From: Bacteroidota bacterium
GTDB lineage: Bacteria > Bacteroidota > Bacteroidia > Bacteroidales > JAAUTT01
Length of the DNA: 64,000 nt
Assembly (NCBI GenBank): GCA_023429135.1
Contig: JAEYWD010000034.1
Span: forward strand, 1 to 64,000
Reading direction: 5' to 3'
Positions 54,961 through 63,171 of this stretch are shown here, one piece after another (positions within the stretch are counted from its first letter, which is position 1; every line of letters begins with the position of its first letter). The position numbers and the translations under genes were made by a program. The notes below the pieces were generated by a model. It was not told the DNA's origin. It did not search any database and saw only the letters and a list, made by a program, of their open reading frames with translations.

Positions 54961-56130
54961 ATGACTTACAATTTCGACGAAATAATACCCCGCGAAGGGA
55001 CTGATACCCTGAAATACGACGCCCGTAAACGATATTTTGGTACCGAAGACGTTTTGCCCATGTGGGTAGCCGATATGGATTTCCGTACGCCCGATTTTAT
55101 TGTAAATGCAATGAAAAAGCGGCTGGAGCATGAAGTTTTCGGTTATACCCTTAAACCCGACAGCCTTTATGAAGCAGTGATTGGATGGATGCAACGCCGC
55201 CATGGCTGGAAAGTTGAGAAAGATTGGATTTTGTTTACACCGGGTGTTGTTCCTGCTTTTAACATGTGTATCCAGGCTTATTCGAAACCAGGCGAGAAAA
55301 TAATTTTACAATCTCCGGTTTATTACCCATTCTTTTGGGGTGTGGAGCTTAATAAAAGAGCGATGCTTAACAACCAGCTTGTTCGTAAAGGCGATCGCTA
55401 TGAGATGGATTTGGATGATCTCAGAAAAAAAATAGATTCAACTACCAAAGCAATGTTGTTCTGCCACCCGCATAATCCTGTTGGAAGGGTCTGGAACAGA
55501 GAAGAGCTGATGGAACTTGCCAAAATATGTATCGAAAACAATATTGTGATGATTTCGGATGAAATCCATTCCGATCTTATATTCGATGGCTACAAACATA
55601 TCCCTTATGCTATGCTGGGTAAGGAGATGGAACAGCAGAGCATTACATGTATAGCTCCCAGTAAAACCTTTAATGTGGCAGGTTTGGCTACCTCAGCGGT
55701 AATAATACCTAATCCTGCTCTCAGGCAGAAGTTTACTGATGTAGTGGAAAGTCTTCATATTGCAGGAGGAAACATTTTCGGCGCTGTTGCCATGGAGGCA
55801 GCTTATGCGCGTGGTGACGAATGGCTGAGCCAGGCTTTAAAATATATCACAGGAAATGTGGATTACCTTGAAGATTTCGTATCGCAAAACCTGCCGCAGG
55901 TGAAAGTGATCCGCCCGGAAGGTACCTATATGGCGTGGCTCGATTTTAGCAGATTAAACCTCAGCGATCCCGACCTGAAAAGGTTTATGATAGAAAAAGC
56001 AAAACTGGGCTTTAATCATGGTCCAACATTTGGCCCTGGCGGTGAAGGCTTTCAGCGGATAAATCTTGGCTGCCCCAGAGAGATTGTAAAAGAGGCTACG
56101 AAAAGGCTGAAGGAGGCAATTAAAGGTTAG
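54961..56130 (+). CDS. PatB/MalY-type PLP-dependent aminotransferase (C-S lyase)
   Basis: A 389-residue fold-type I PLP enzyme. Motifs are PMWVADMDF near the start, FTPGVVPAFNMCI, FCHPHNPVGRVW (residues 167-178), SDEIHSDLIF (Asp200 pairs with the pyridine N) and PLP-binding Lys235 in APSKTFNVAG. This pattern marks the PatB/MalY branch, usually cystathionine beta-lyases. I start at ATG 54961; an earlier start at 54874 would translate a dispersed repeat and add 29 unconserved residues. It is a single gene convergent with the DUF433/DUF5615 pair. Confidence 0.92.
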   Translation: MTYNFDEIIPREGTDTLKYDARKRYFGTEDVLPMWVADMDFRTPDFIVNAMKKRLEHEVFGYTLKPDSLYEAVIGWMQRRHGWKVEKDWILFTPGVVPAFNMCIQAYSKPGEKIILQSPVYYPFFWGVELNKRAMLNNQLVRKGDRYEMDLDDLRKKIDSTTKAMLFCHPHNPVGRVWNREELMELAKICIENNIVMISDEIHSDLIFDGYKHIPYAMLGKEMEQQSITCIAPSKTFNVAGLATSAVIIPNPALRQKFTDVVESLHIAGGNIFGAVAMEAAYARGDEWLSQALKYITGNVDYLEDFVSQNLPQVKVIRPEGTYMAWLDFSRLNLSDPDLKRFMIEKAKLGFNHGPTFGPGGEGFQRINLGCPREIVKEATKRLKEAIKG

Positions 56131-56163
56131 TTTTAAATTCTATACGAGATAAACTCAGGGCTT

Positions 56164-56505
56164 TTACCCAATTTCTAAGCAGGCCGAGTTTGTTTGCTCA
56201 GGATTATTTATAAAATGGTGAATGTTATCTTTATTTGCTTTCAATAATTCCGCTATCTCATTTGTAGTCAAATTCCCTGTTCTTATCCAAATTATTTTGG
56301 GAGGAAATCCATTCAAAAGGCTTATATCATAAAAATCGGAATCAAATGTTACTATTATATAATTATGATCATGGGCGTATAGCCAAATATCAGGATCTTC
56401 CCTATCTAATAATCCAACATTGGAAACGTGTTTACATTCTGGGAAATCATCCTTGAGCTTGTTTACAATACGATATGAAATATTTTGGTCAAAAAGTAAT
56501 CTCAT
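56164..56505 (-). CDS. DUF5615 PIN-like protein (putative toxin)
   Basis: A 113-residue PIN-like nuclease-fold protein with the family's acidic positions visible: Asp6 (LLFDQNIS), Asp37/Asp39 (REDPDIWLYA) and Asp55/Asp57 (VTFDSDFYD). DUF5615 proteins are predicted toxins, usually encoded with DUF433 antitoxins. Its start overlaps the DUF433 stop by 4 bp (ATGA). Nuclease activity is predicted, not shown. Confidence 0.83.
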   Translation of the reverse strand: MRLLFDQNISYRIVNKLKDDFPECKHVSNVGLLDREDPDIWLYAHDHNYIIVTFDSDFYDISLLNGFPPKIIWIRTGNLTTNEIAELLKANKDNIHHFINNPEQTNSACLEIG

Positions 56506-56726
56506 TGAGCATATTGTAATTTATGTTCCCTGTCAGCAGCATAGGCAAGACAAGCTTTTATATCATCCATATTTAATTCAGGAAAATCAGTTAAGATCTC
56601 ATTATAAGTCATTCCTGCCGCTAACCAGCCTAAAACGTCATAAACAGTAATCCTTGTTTCTCTAATACATGGCCGCCCAAACCTCTTATTAGGATTTCTT
56701 TTTATTATTGATCTATAATTAATCAT
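56502..56726 (-). CDS. DUF433 antitoxin-like DNA-binding protein
   Basis: A 74-residue protein with a DUF433 fold: NPNKRFGRPCIRETRITVYDVLGWLAAGMTYNEILTDFPELNMDDIKACLAYA. DUF433 (VapB-like/winged helix) proteins usually pair with DUF5615, and the two form a typical antitoxin-toxin order. I start at 56726; an upstream in-frame start at 56777 would overlap the promoter. Confidence 0.85.
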   Translation of the reverse strand: MINYRSIIKRNPNKRFGRPCIRETRITVYDVLGWLAAGMTYNEILTDFPELNMDDIKACLAYAADREHKLQYAQ

Positions 56727-56746
56727 ATCCTTATAATTTACTTTAG

Positions 56747-56777
56747 CAAAGTTAACTAAAAGCAAATACATTAACAA
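56747..56777 (-). promoter_or_regulatory. Promoter of the DUF433-DUF5615 pair
   Basis: Minus strand TTG (56775-56777), 20-bp spacer, TAACTTTG (56747-56754), an exact -7 consensus. It sits immediately downstream of the UroD-like gene, so the pair has its own promoter. Confidence 0.65.
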
Positions 56778-56783
56778 TCGCCA

Positions 56784-57833
56784 CTAATTATTCAGAGGGA
56801 CCACTTTTGGATCATCAAACGATTGTATCATCGCCATATAGTTCTCTACGGGTATGTAAGGCGGAATGCTGTTACCCGAACCTAACGCGTATCCTTTGCA
56901 GCTTGTTTGTACAAGCAGGGCTTTAGCCCTTTCAGTAATTTCCTGAGGATTTCTGCGGACCAGGAAATCAATATCAATTCCGCCAAGGATAGCAATACGG
57001 TTTCCCCATTTTTCATAAGCCTGCTCAACCGGTAAAATGGCGTCCTCGTAAGAGTGTTTGGCATCGTATTTCAGGTCGTCAATGATATCATCCATAATAG
57101 CAGCAAGATTGCCGCATGAATGCAGAATGGCAGGTTTGGATTCATGATGAATTGCTTCCACCATCTTTTTATGCCAGGGAAAAACATATTGCCGGAGCGT
57201 ATCAGGATCGAACATGGTTTGGGTTTTAAAACCCCAATCATCGTTCACAATCAATGCTCCAACCAGCTCAATTTGAGAGTATTTCTCATAAAACCTGAGC
57301 AAACGCGACCCCACACTGTCGAAAATATCCTTTACCAGTTCTTCATCTTCAAAAAACATAAAACAAAGATTCTCGAAGCCTGTCAGGTTAATCACATTCT
57401 CAAGCAATCCGCCGGGGCCTGGCACTATGAATTTCATTCCGGGTTTCAGATACGATTGTAGCCGGTCAAATAAACCAAAGTCACCTCTTTCAGGATCTGG
57501 CCAGGGGTAAGCCTCAAAAGTAGCACGGTTGGTTATTAAAAAGCCTTCGTTTTGAGAAGTAGTGGCCTTGGTATCATGCGTTGCCGTTTGAAATTTCAAA
57601 TCGCCGAAATATCTTGCCGGAACTGTTACATAATCATATCCGGCATTTATAAAAGCTTCAATTATAATTTTAACCTGCTCGTCGCCTTCAATAGCCAAGG
57701 CATAATTCTTTCCCGTAAGGTATGTAAAAAGATCTCCGTTCATGAAATACTCGAAGAGTACCGGCCTGTCTGGTTTCTCACACCGCAGTACTTTGAGCAA
57801 TTGACTGAAATCGGGATCGTATTTCCGCTTCAT
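56784..57833 (-). CDS. Uroporphyrinogen decarboxylase-family methyltransferase (MtaA-like)
   Basis: A 349-residue TIM-barrel protein of the UroD/MtaA superfamily. The zinc-ligand pattern of methyltransferase members is present: His238 and Cys240 in LHSCGN, with Cys312 in TSCKGYALGSGNSIPP. Heme-biosynthetic UroD lacks this pattern and has an N-terminal arginine motif I do not see, so heme synthesis is unlikely. It more likely moves a methyl group to or from a cobalamin protein or small thiol. It overlaps the NagX-like gene by 1 bp (TAATGA), suggesting one operon. Confidence 0.8.
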   Translation of the reverse strand: MKRKYDPDFSQLLKVLRCEKPDRPVLFEYFMNGDLFTYLTGKNYALAIEGDEQVKIIIEAFINAGYDYVTVPARYFGDLKFQTATHDTKATTSQNEGFLITNRATFEAYPWPDPERGDFGLFDRLQSYLKPGMKFIVPGPGGLLENVINLTGFENLCFMFFEDEELVKDIFDSVGSRLLRFYEKYSQIELVGALIVNDDWGFKTQTMFDPDTLRQYVFPWHKKMVEAIHHESKPAILHSCGNLAAIMDDIIDDLKYDAKHSYEDAILPVEQAYEKWGNRIAILGGIDIDFLVRRNPQEITERAKALLVQTSCKGYALGSGNSIPPYIPVENYMAMIQSFDDPKVVPLNN

Positions 57834-58942
57834 TATACTTTTATATAAATCTTCTTTTTATGCAGAATGTATCCTATCAGCCAGAATAAAATAATATGCG
57901 AAATTGCAAACAGCAGAGAACCATTAATATCGCCGGCCCACGACTGGAACAGATTTTTGTAAGCCCAGGTGTAGCCATTGATGGTGGAACCATCTCCGGA
58001 GTCAAATTTTATTAAACGGCCGAGGATTTTAGCCCATAACCCGGAAAGTGCAAAAATAAACAGCGGATTCATTCCAAAAACAACAAAGAACGATGTCCAT
58101 TTGGTGTAGCTTTTCTGGTCGATGATAAGAATTAAAAGTCCTAACACAAGGCAGGCCAATCCGGCTGTATAAAGCACATACGACCCGCTCCACAGGGGTT
58201 TGTTAATGGGGAGGTAGAAATTCCAGAGTAACCCTGCGGCAACACCAACTGCTCCCCAGATCCATAACTTCAGGTGAATGGATGTTTTTTCAGCTTCCTT
58301 AATGAGTCTGCCGGCCATATATCCCAATATTACGGTCCCAATTGCCGGAAGCGTACTGAGCAATCCTTCGGGATCGAAAGGAATGCCAAAACCTTTGTAG
58401 AGATGATTTTCACCAAGAACAGCGCTATCGAAAGGGATAGTGGCATTTCCGGGGAGGCTGTAAGGCTCGTTGCCCCCAAAGAACCAAAGAATTCCCCAGT
58501 AAGCAAGTAAAATGATGCCCGTAATATAAGGCAGAAATTTTTGGGGAGAAGCCAAAACAATAAGAGAGCCTATTCCATAAGCCAGGGCAATACGCTGTAA
58601 CACGCCCAGAATGCGAAGTTTGGAATAATCGACAGACCATTGCGGAAAAGAGTTCAGAAATAAACCGATGGCGAAAATCAACAGGGTTCTTCTCCCGATT
58701 CGGAGAAGTGACCGTTTATTGAGTGTTGAATTATACTTTGCAAACGAAAAGAACATCGAAACTCCAACAATAAACAGAAAAAAAGGAAAAACAAGGTCGG
58801 TTGGAGTACAGCCATTCCAGGCAGCATGGCGAAGCGGAGGATAAATATGGGCCCAGCTTCCGGGATTGTTTACAAGGATCATCAGGGCTACGGTCATCCC
58901 CCTGAAGACATCGAGCGAAAGGTAACGTTGTGAAGCAGTCAT
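57833..58942 (-). CDS. NagX/HGSNAT-like membrane acetyltransferase (DUF5009)
   Basis: A 369-residue inner-membrane protein with about ten hydrophobic helices. The signature N-terminus SLDVFRGMTVALMILVNNPGSW and RHAAWNGCTPTDLVFPFFLFIVG (with His39) match the heparan-alpha-glucosaminide N-acetyltransferase/NagX group, which moves acetyl groups across the membrane onto glucosamine. This fits a cluster with a polysaccharide-deacetylase-bearing GH9 and an AmpG-like transporter. It lies 12 bp after the GHL10 gene. Confidence 0.86.
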   Translation of the reverse strand: MTASQRYLSLDVFRGMTVALMILVNNPGSWAHIYPPLRHAAWNGCTPTDLVFPFFLFIVGVSMFFSFAKYNSTLNKRSLLRIGRRTLLIFAIGLFLNSFPQWSVDYSKLRILGVLQRIALAYGIGSLIVLASPQKFLPYITGIILLAYWGILWFFGGNEPYSLPGNATIPFDSAVLGENHLYKGFGIPFDPEGLLSTLPAIGTVILGYMAGRLIKEAEKTSIHLKLWIWGAVGVAAGLLWNFYLPINKPLWSGSYVLYTAGLACLVLGLLILIIDQKSYTKWTSFFVVFGMNPLFIFALSGLWAKILGRLIKFDSGDGSTINGYTWAYKNLFQSWAGDINGSLLFAISHIILFWLIGYILHKKKIYIKV

Positions 58943-58954
58943 GTTTGGGTAGTT

Positions 58955-60568
58955 TTACTTATTAAAATGTACGGGAGCACTCTCGGTATTGGAATAACTG
59001 AGCGATGAAACCATATAATAGTACTTACCTGTATCGGTATCTTTATTTACAGGAAAGGATACACTTGTACCGGCGGTTGTAAGGAAAATATTTTCTGCCT
59101 TATCTACGGTTGCAGGTTTTCCTTTCCTGAACTTATACACTACAAAACTTTTATTATTGGTTCCGGCTTTCCAGGTAAGGGTAATTGTACCATAGGATAT
59201 ATCCATACTGGTATCATCTGGTGCGCCAGGAGCAACCGATGCAATTTTGTAATTTACAGGAGGAAGCGCAGGATATTTGTAAACTTTTTTAAGCAGTCTC
59301 TCATGAACTTTTAATGGATTACTCCTCATAAACTTTGCGCTGAAAAACATACTTCCGTTGATGTTGGGGTATTGACGATTCAGCTCAATCTGCCTGATTA
59401 TTTCTTTCGATTTATGCCACTCCTTCTCCTTAGCTTTTTTGTCGATGCGGTAGGGTGCCTGTCCCACATAAACCGGGCAACCATAAGAGTTGCGGCTCCA
59501 CCAGTCGGTTAGAACGGCATAATCGGCAACCTTCTTCCCAATCTGCCAGTAAATTTGCGGAACAACATAATCGATCCAGCCTTCTTTCTGCCATTTGAGG
59601 ATATCGGCATACAAATCGTCGTAGTTGGTCTGACCAGCCTGCGTTAACGATCCGGCCGGATCTTTGTCGATATTACGCCATACTCCGAAAGGTGAGATGC
59701 CGAATTCCACCCAGGGTTTAATGGAACGCATACTGTCGTGAAGCTGTTTGATGATGAGGTTTACATTGTCGCGACGCCAGTCCTCACGCTGCTCGGGCGA
59801 GAAACCACGGGGAAATTCTGCAAATGTTTTATCATCCGGAAACTTTTTTTTTGCGATACGGTAAGGATAGAAATAATCATCCATATGAATGGCATCGATC
59901 TCGTACCGACGTACAATGTCGCTAGCTACCTGAGCAACAAAATTACGGGTTTCGGGAAGTCCGGGATTGAAATACAGGGTATTTCCATAAGTGAGAAACC
60001 ACTCCGGATGTACATTGGTAATATGGTTGGCAACGGTTGTGTTTTTCGCTGTGTCGCGCACTGCACGGTAGGGATTTAACCACACATGAATATCAATGCC
60101 TCTTTTACGGCATTCCTTGATTGTAAATTCCAGAGGATCGTAATAAGGGTCGGGGGCTTTACCCTGCCGACCTGTAAGCCATTGCGACCAGGGTTCGTAG
60201 GGTGAATTGTAAAAAGCATCGGCACAGGGACGGATCTGGAAAACAACGGTATTCATGTGATAAGCCTTTGCCAGATCCAGTAATTCGATCATTTCCTTTT
60301 GCTGCTTATCTACCGGCAAACTGTCGTCCGATGGCCAGTCGATATTGGCGACGGTGGCAATCCAAACAGCTCTCATCTCACGTTTAGGATGGTGTTGGGC
60401 AAATGTAGTCACTGAAATTAGGAAAAGTAAAGCCGGAACAATGAAACGTAAGCATAGTATTCCTCTGTGGTTCTCAGTGTAACATAATTCAGTTTCACAG
60501 AGGACCACAGAGGGGGCACAGAGTGGCACAGAGGAATACAGTTTTCTTTTAGAATCTTTTAAATACAT
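58955..60568 (-). CDS. GHL10 (DUF187) family glycoside hydrolase-like protein; N-terminus altered by repeat
   Basis: A ~500-residue catalytic protein plus an N-terminal extension. The GHL10/DUF187 barrel (from KREMRAVWIATVANIDWPS to about residue 430) shows AYHMNTVVFQIRPCADAFYNS, WLNPYRA, AIHMDDYFYPY and IDYVVPQIYWQ. A C-terminal Fn3-like domain (about 445-537) follows. The signal peptide LRFIVPALLFLISVTTFAQ has no ATG of its own. The only upstream in-frame ATG, at 60568, lies inside the end of the GH9 gene and would add ~36 residues read through an 83-bp inverted-repeat element (60457-60539). The true start is uncertain, and the insertion may have weakened or removed it. Confidence 0.8.
   Translation of the reverse strand: MYLKDSKRKLYSSVPLCAPSVVLCETELCYTENHRGILCLRFIVPALLFLISVTTFAQHHPKREMRAVWIATVANIDWPSDDSLPVDKQQKEMIELLDLAKAYHMNTVVFQIRPCADAFYNSPYEPWSQWLTGRQGKAPDPYYDPLEFTIKECRKRGIDIHVWLNPYRAVRDTAKNTTVANHITNVHPEWFLTYGNTLYFNPGLPETRNFVAQVASDIVRRYEIDAIHMDDYFYPYRIAKKKFPDDKTFAEFPRGFSPEQREDWRRDNVNLIIKQLHDSMRSIKPWVEFGISPFGVWRNIDKDPAGSLTQAGQTNYDDLYADILKWQKEGWIDYVVPQIYWQIGKKVADYAVLTDWWSRNSYGCPVYVGQAPYRIDKKAKEKEWHKSKEIIRQIELNRQYPNINGSMFFSAKFMRSNPLKVHERLLKKVYKYPALPPVNYKIASVAPGAPDDTSMDISYGTITLTWKAGTNNKSFVVYKFRKGKPATVDKAENIFLTTAGTSVSFPVNKDTDTGKYYYMVSSLSYSNTESAPVHFNK
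60457..60539. repeat. 83-bp element with 13-bp terminal inverted repeats and CACAGAG motifs
   Basis: Bounded by perfect 13-bp inverted ends: GTATTCCTCTGTG (60457-60469) and its complement (60527-60539). It contains several CACAGAG copies in one direction and CTCTGTG at the other end. It sits between the GH9 stop and the GHL10 signal peptide. I see no clear target-site duplication. Confidence 0.7.
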
Positions 60569-63017
60569 ATCCTTTTTTCTTTAGCGTATCGATAATGTTG
60601 CTTATTCGTTTATAAAACTTATCAGTTCTGTCAGGATGAGTGCCTAAGTGAATGAGCAGAATGGCTCCGTTCAATCTATCAGGAGTAGTTGTTTCGAATT
60701 TCATCAGTTGCTCCATCAGCATCTGCGACGATTTGTAGTTTTTCATGTCAGGAGTTGTATAATCGGCGTTTGTCCCTGTTCCCGGTGTAAAGTTGATCAG
60801 CTTTAACCCCATATTGGCACTCCAGTCGGAGATAGTTGAGTTGTACCATTCGTAAGGAGGCAGAAAAACCTTTGCCGAATCGGAATGTATACCAAACTTT
60901 GAAAGTTCGGCATAGTTTGCTTTAAAATCGTTTTCAAACAATTCGCGCGTAATAATTACCGAGTCGCGGTTTTCCCAGTTCATATACAGCAGGTGTTTAT
61001 CCGAATGAGCTCCTACATAGTGATTTTCGGCTATCATCTTTTTTACAGCCTGGGAGAACTTTGGATTTCGCAGAAAATTACCGGTCAAAAAGAATGAAGC
61101 TTTAACTTTCTTCCTGGCAAGTGTTTTCAGGATTTCAGCAGCACCTTCGCCATATTCGTCTGCAGAGAAGATGAGCCTGATTTCCATTTTATCCATGTTT
61201 TTGCGAATCAAGGCACCATGAGCATCTTCCATATCTTTACCCGAATTTTTCAGCTTTATTCCTTCACTTTCCAAAAACGAAAGATAAAAACTCAGGCTGG
61301 CAGTACCGTCCATGGTAGGTTCGTTGGTGCTGTAATCGCCAATGTCGTCGTGGTAAACAGCTATTCCATTCTGAAAAGGAGCATAGGGGTCTTCGCCGAA
61401 AAGCCTGATTCCTTTGAGATTGTTATAAATTGTAGCATATACAGGGCCATCGACTAATCCTCCATAGGTTGTTTGTTTCATAAGATGTGTTATCGACGAA
61501 TGTGGCTTCTCCGGGTAATCGCTGCCAGCCGGAAGTCCACAGATCATGCTTGTTCCCCAGGGATTGCATCCAAAGAGCCAGTCGCGCAGGGCCGCTTCCA
61601 TTTCCACAAAGCTGGAATCGCCCGAAGCCTGAAAATATAACCTCGACTGTGTAATGGCTGCTACCACCAGGTTATTGGAGCACCAGATAAAAGGAACGCC
61701 AATAAGAAACGGGTCGTTTTGTCCCCTGGTATATATCCCTTGTAGTCCTTTCCGCATAAAAGCCACACTGGCCGTAGGATTCGTATTTTTATCGTTGGCA
61801 AGGTTGGCATGTCCCAGATTAACAAAAGGATAATATTGGTAATGGCGTGCGGTATCGCGACCCATCCATGGGGTTCCCGGCTCGAGAGCGCCCCAGTAGG
61901 CAGCTTGTTTTAAATAGGAAGCATTCCCGGTGAGCTTATAGAGTTCCGAAGCTGCCAGCTCAAGATCGTCGATATAATTATCTTCTTCATAGAAATAAGG
62001 AGAAACCACGCAGGCTGTTTGTGCAACTCCCAAATCTGTAAGTCCGAATTCAAAAGCATCTTCGGCTTTTTTTATCAACATCTTGGAAAGTGTTGGATCA
62101 AAACTCTTAAAAACCTGGGCCGCTAAGGCAAAAGCAGAACTATACTTTCCGGCAGTGGACGAAACACCGGTGGCTCGATTCTTAAAAGCTCCCAAACCCT
62201 GAGGTTTTCCTGTAATAAAGTAAACCGGACGATATAACCCCTTTCCATATGAAACGGTGTCTTTATTAGGCAGGCGAAAACCCCGATGGTCGCGGTCGTC
62301 GGCAATCTGGTTGAACATCACGCCGCTGTCGGGATTCATCTTCAGGAGCCAGCCGAGACCCCAGCGTGCTTCATCCAGAATATCTGGAATACCATTTGCT
62401 CCTGGATGTCCGTTTGCATTGAACTCGTCTTTAAAAGCAGCAGGATTTTTCTGATAGGCAAACAGCATTTGGTATACAGCGTTGGCCGACGTTGTAACAT
62501 ATTGCAGGTAGTCGGTAGCATCGTGCCAGCCTCCTTTCACGTTGATTATTTCGCCAGTACGGGTGGGATGATCTACAATAAACCCATCGTGCGTGTGACA
62601 TGAATCCTTCAGAAAAGGGTTATAACCGCAGCGCTGCTGACGCATATATTTCAGGATAAAATCTGAAGAACCGCTATAAGCATCTGCCGATATTTTAAAA
62701 ACTGGTGAAACGACATTTCCTGCCTTGATATAATACCCACCGCTTTGCTCCACGTTGGTGAAATTGAGTCGCGCTGCCACTTTCATACCCCATTTGGAAC
62801 CATTGTACAGTTGAGCTTTGCCCGAAAACACAACCTCGTTGGTAAGGGCGTTGCAAACCTGAAAACCGGCGGCACATATATCCTCGTTTGCAATCAGCAC
62901 TGCCACTTTAACTGAATGCGGCAGGTATCCCATCTGGTTGATGCGAATCCAGACATCAGCATTTAGCTTAAAAACAAATGCTGAAAGAAGAAGTGTGAGA
63001 AGTGTAAGTTTTTTCAT
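60549..63017 (-). CDS. GH9 glycoside hydrolase fused to a polysaccharide deacetylase-like (CE4) domain
   Basis: An 822-residue exported protein (signal MKKLTLLTLLLSAFVFKLNA). An Ig-like CelD_N domain (about 21-110) precedes the GH9 (alpha/alpha)6 barrel (about 115-585). Its catalytic Asp166/Asp169 are in GGWHDATDY and the catalytic acid Glu566 is in DYSTNEPTMDG. The CE4/NodB-like domain (about 612-822) keeps HSDKH (His671, His675) and FLPPYEWYN, but has FSADE instead of the canonical TFDDG. GH9 enzymes cleave beta-1,4 glucans or related glycans. The ATG at 63017 is preferred; a start at 63101 would translate a dispersed repeat. It precedes GHL10 and NagX genes in one probable operon. Confidence 0.88.
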   Translation of the reverse strand: MKKLTLLTLLLSAFVFKLNADVWIRINQMGYLPHSVKVAVLIANEDICAAGFQVCNALTNEVVFSGKAQLYNGSKWGMKVAARLNFTNVEQSGGYYIKAGNVVSPVFKISADAYSGSSDFILKYMRQQRCGYNPFLKDSCHTHDGFIVDHPTRTGEIINVKGGWHDATDYLQYVTTSANAVYQMLFAYQKNPAAFKDEFNANGHPGANGIPDILDEARWGLGWLLKMNPDSGVMFNQIADDRDHRGFRLPNKDTVSYGKGLYRPVYFITGKPQGLGAFKNRATGVSSTAGKYSSAFALAAQVFKSFDPTLSKMLIKKAEDAFEFGLTDLGVAQTACVVSPYFYEEDNYIDDLELAASELYKLTGNASYLKQAAYWGALEPGTPWMGRDTARHYQYYPFVNLGHANLANDKNTNPTASVAFMRKGLQGIYTRGQNDPFLIGVPFIWCSNNLVVAAITQSRLYFQASGDSSFVEMEAALRDWLFGCNPWGTSMICGLPAGSDYPEKPHSSITHLMKQTTYGGLVDGPVYATIYNNLKGIRLFGEDPYAPFQNGIAVYHDDIGDYSTNEPTMDGTASLSFYLSFLESEGIKLKNSGKDMEDAHGALIRKNMDKMEIRLIFSADEYGEGAAEILKTLARKKVKASFFLTGNFLRNPKFSQAVKKMIAENHYVGAHSDKHLLYMNWENRDSVIITRELFENDFKANYAELSKFGIHSDSAKVFLPPYEWYNSTISDWSANMGLKLINFTPGTGTNADYTTPDMKNYKSSQMLMEQLMKFETTTPDRLNGAILLIHLGTHPDRTDKFYKRISNIIDTLKKKGYVFKRF

Positions 63018-63031
63018 AGGTACTGAAATTA

Positions 63032-63076
63032 ACCCCTCATCCCCGGCCCTTCTCCCAAGAGGAGAAGGGGGCCTCT
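63032..63076. repeat. Dispersed G/C-rich palindromic repeat, copy 1
   Basis: Reads CCCCTCATCCCCGGCCC, then CTTCTCCCAAGAGGAGAAG: a hairpin (CTTCTCC/GGAGAAG) flanked by a CCTCA(T/C)CCC block. It lies just upstream of the GH9 start. Copies 2 and 3 are in the opposite orientation. Confidence 0.7.
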
Positions 63077-63125
63077 CTTTCAAAAGTAACAGAGACATCA
63101 TAAGGCCCTGGCACTATCTCAAAGT

Positions 63126-63163
63126 CCCTCTCCTCGCCGGGAGAGGGATTTAGGGTGAGGGTT
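63126..63163. repeat. Dispersed palindromic repeat, copy 2
   Basis: CCCTCTCC, CGCCGG, GAGAGGG hairpin followed by TTTAGGGTGAGGG, the reverse orientation of copy 1. It lies in the gap between the transporter and GH9 genes. Confidence 0.7.
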
Positions 63164-63171
63164 GTCAAAAT

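Noticed and set aside
56784..57833. Heme-biosynthesis hemE
   Set aside because: It has the HxC...C metal pattern of MtaA-type methyltransferases and none of the other heme genes nearby.
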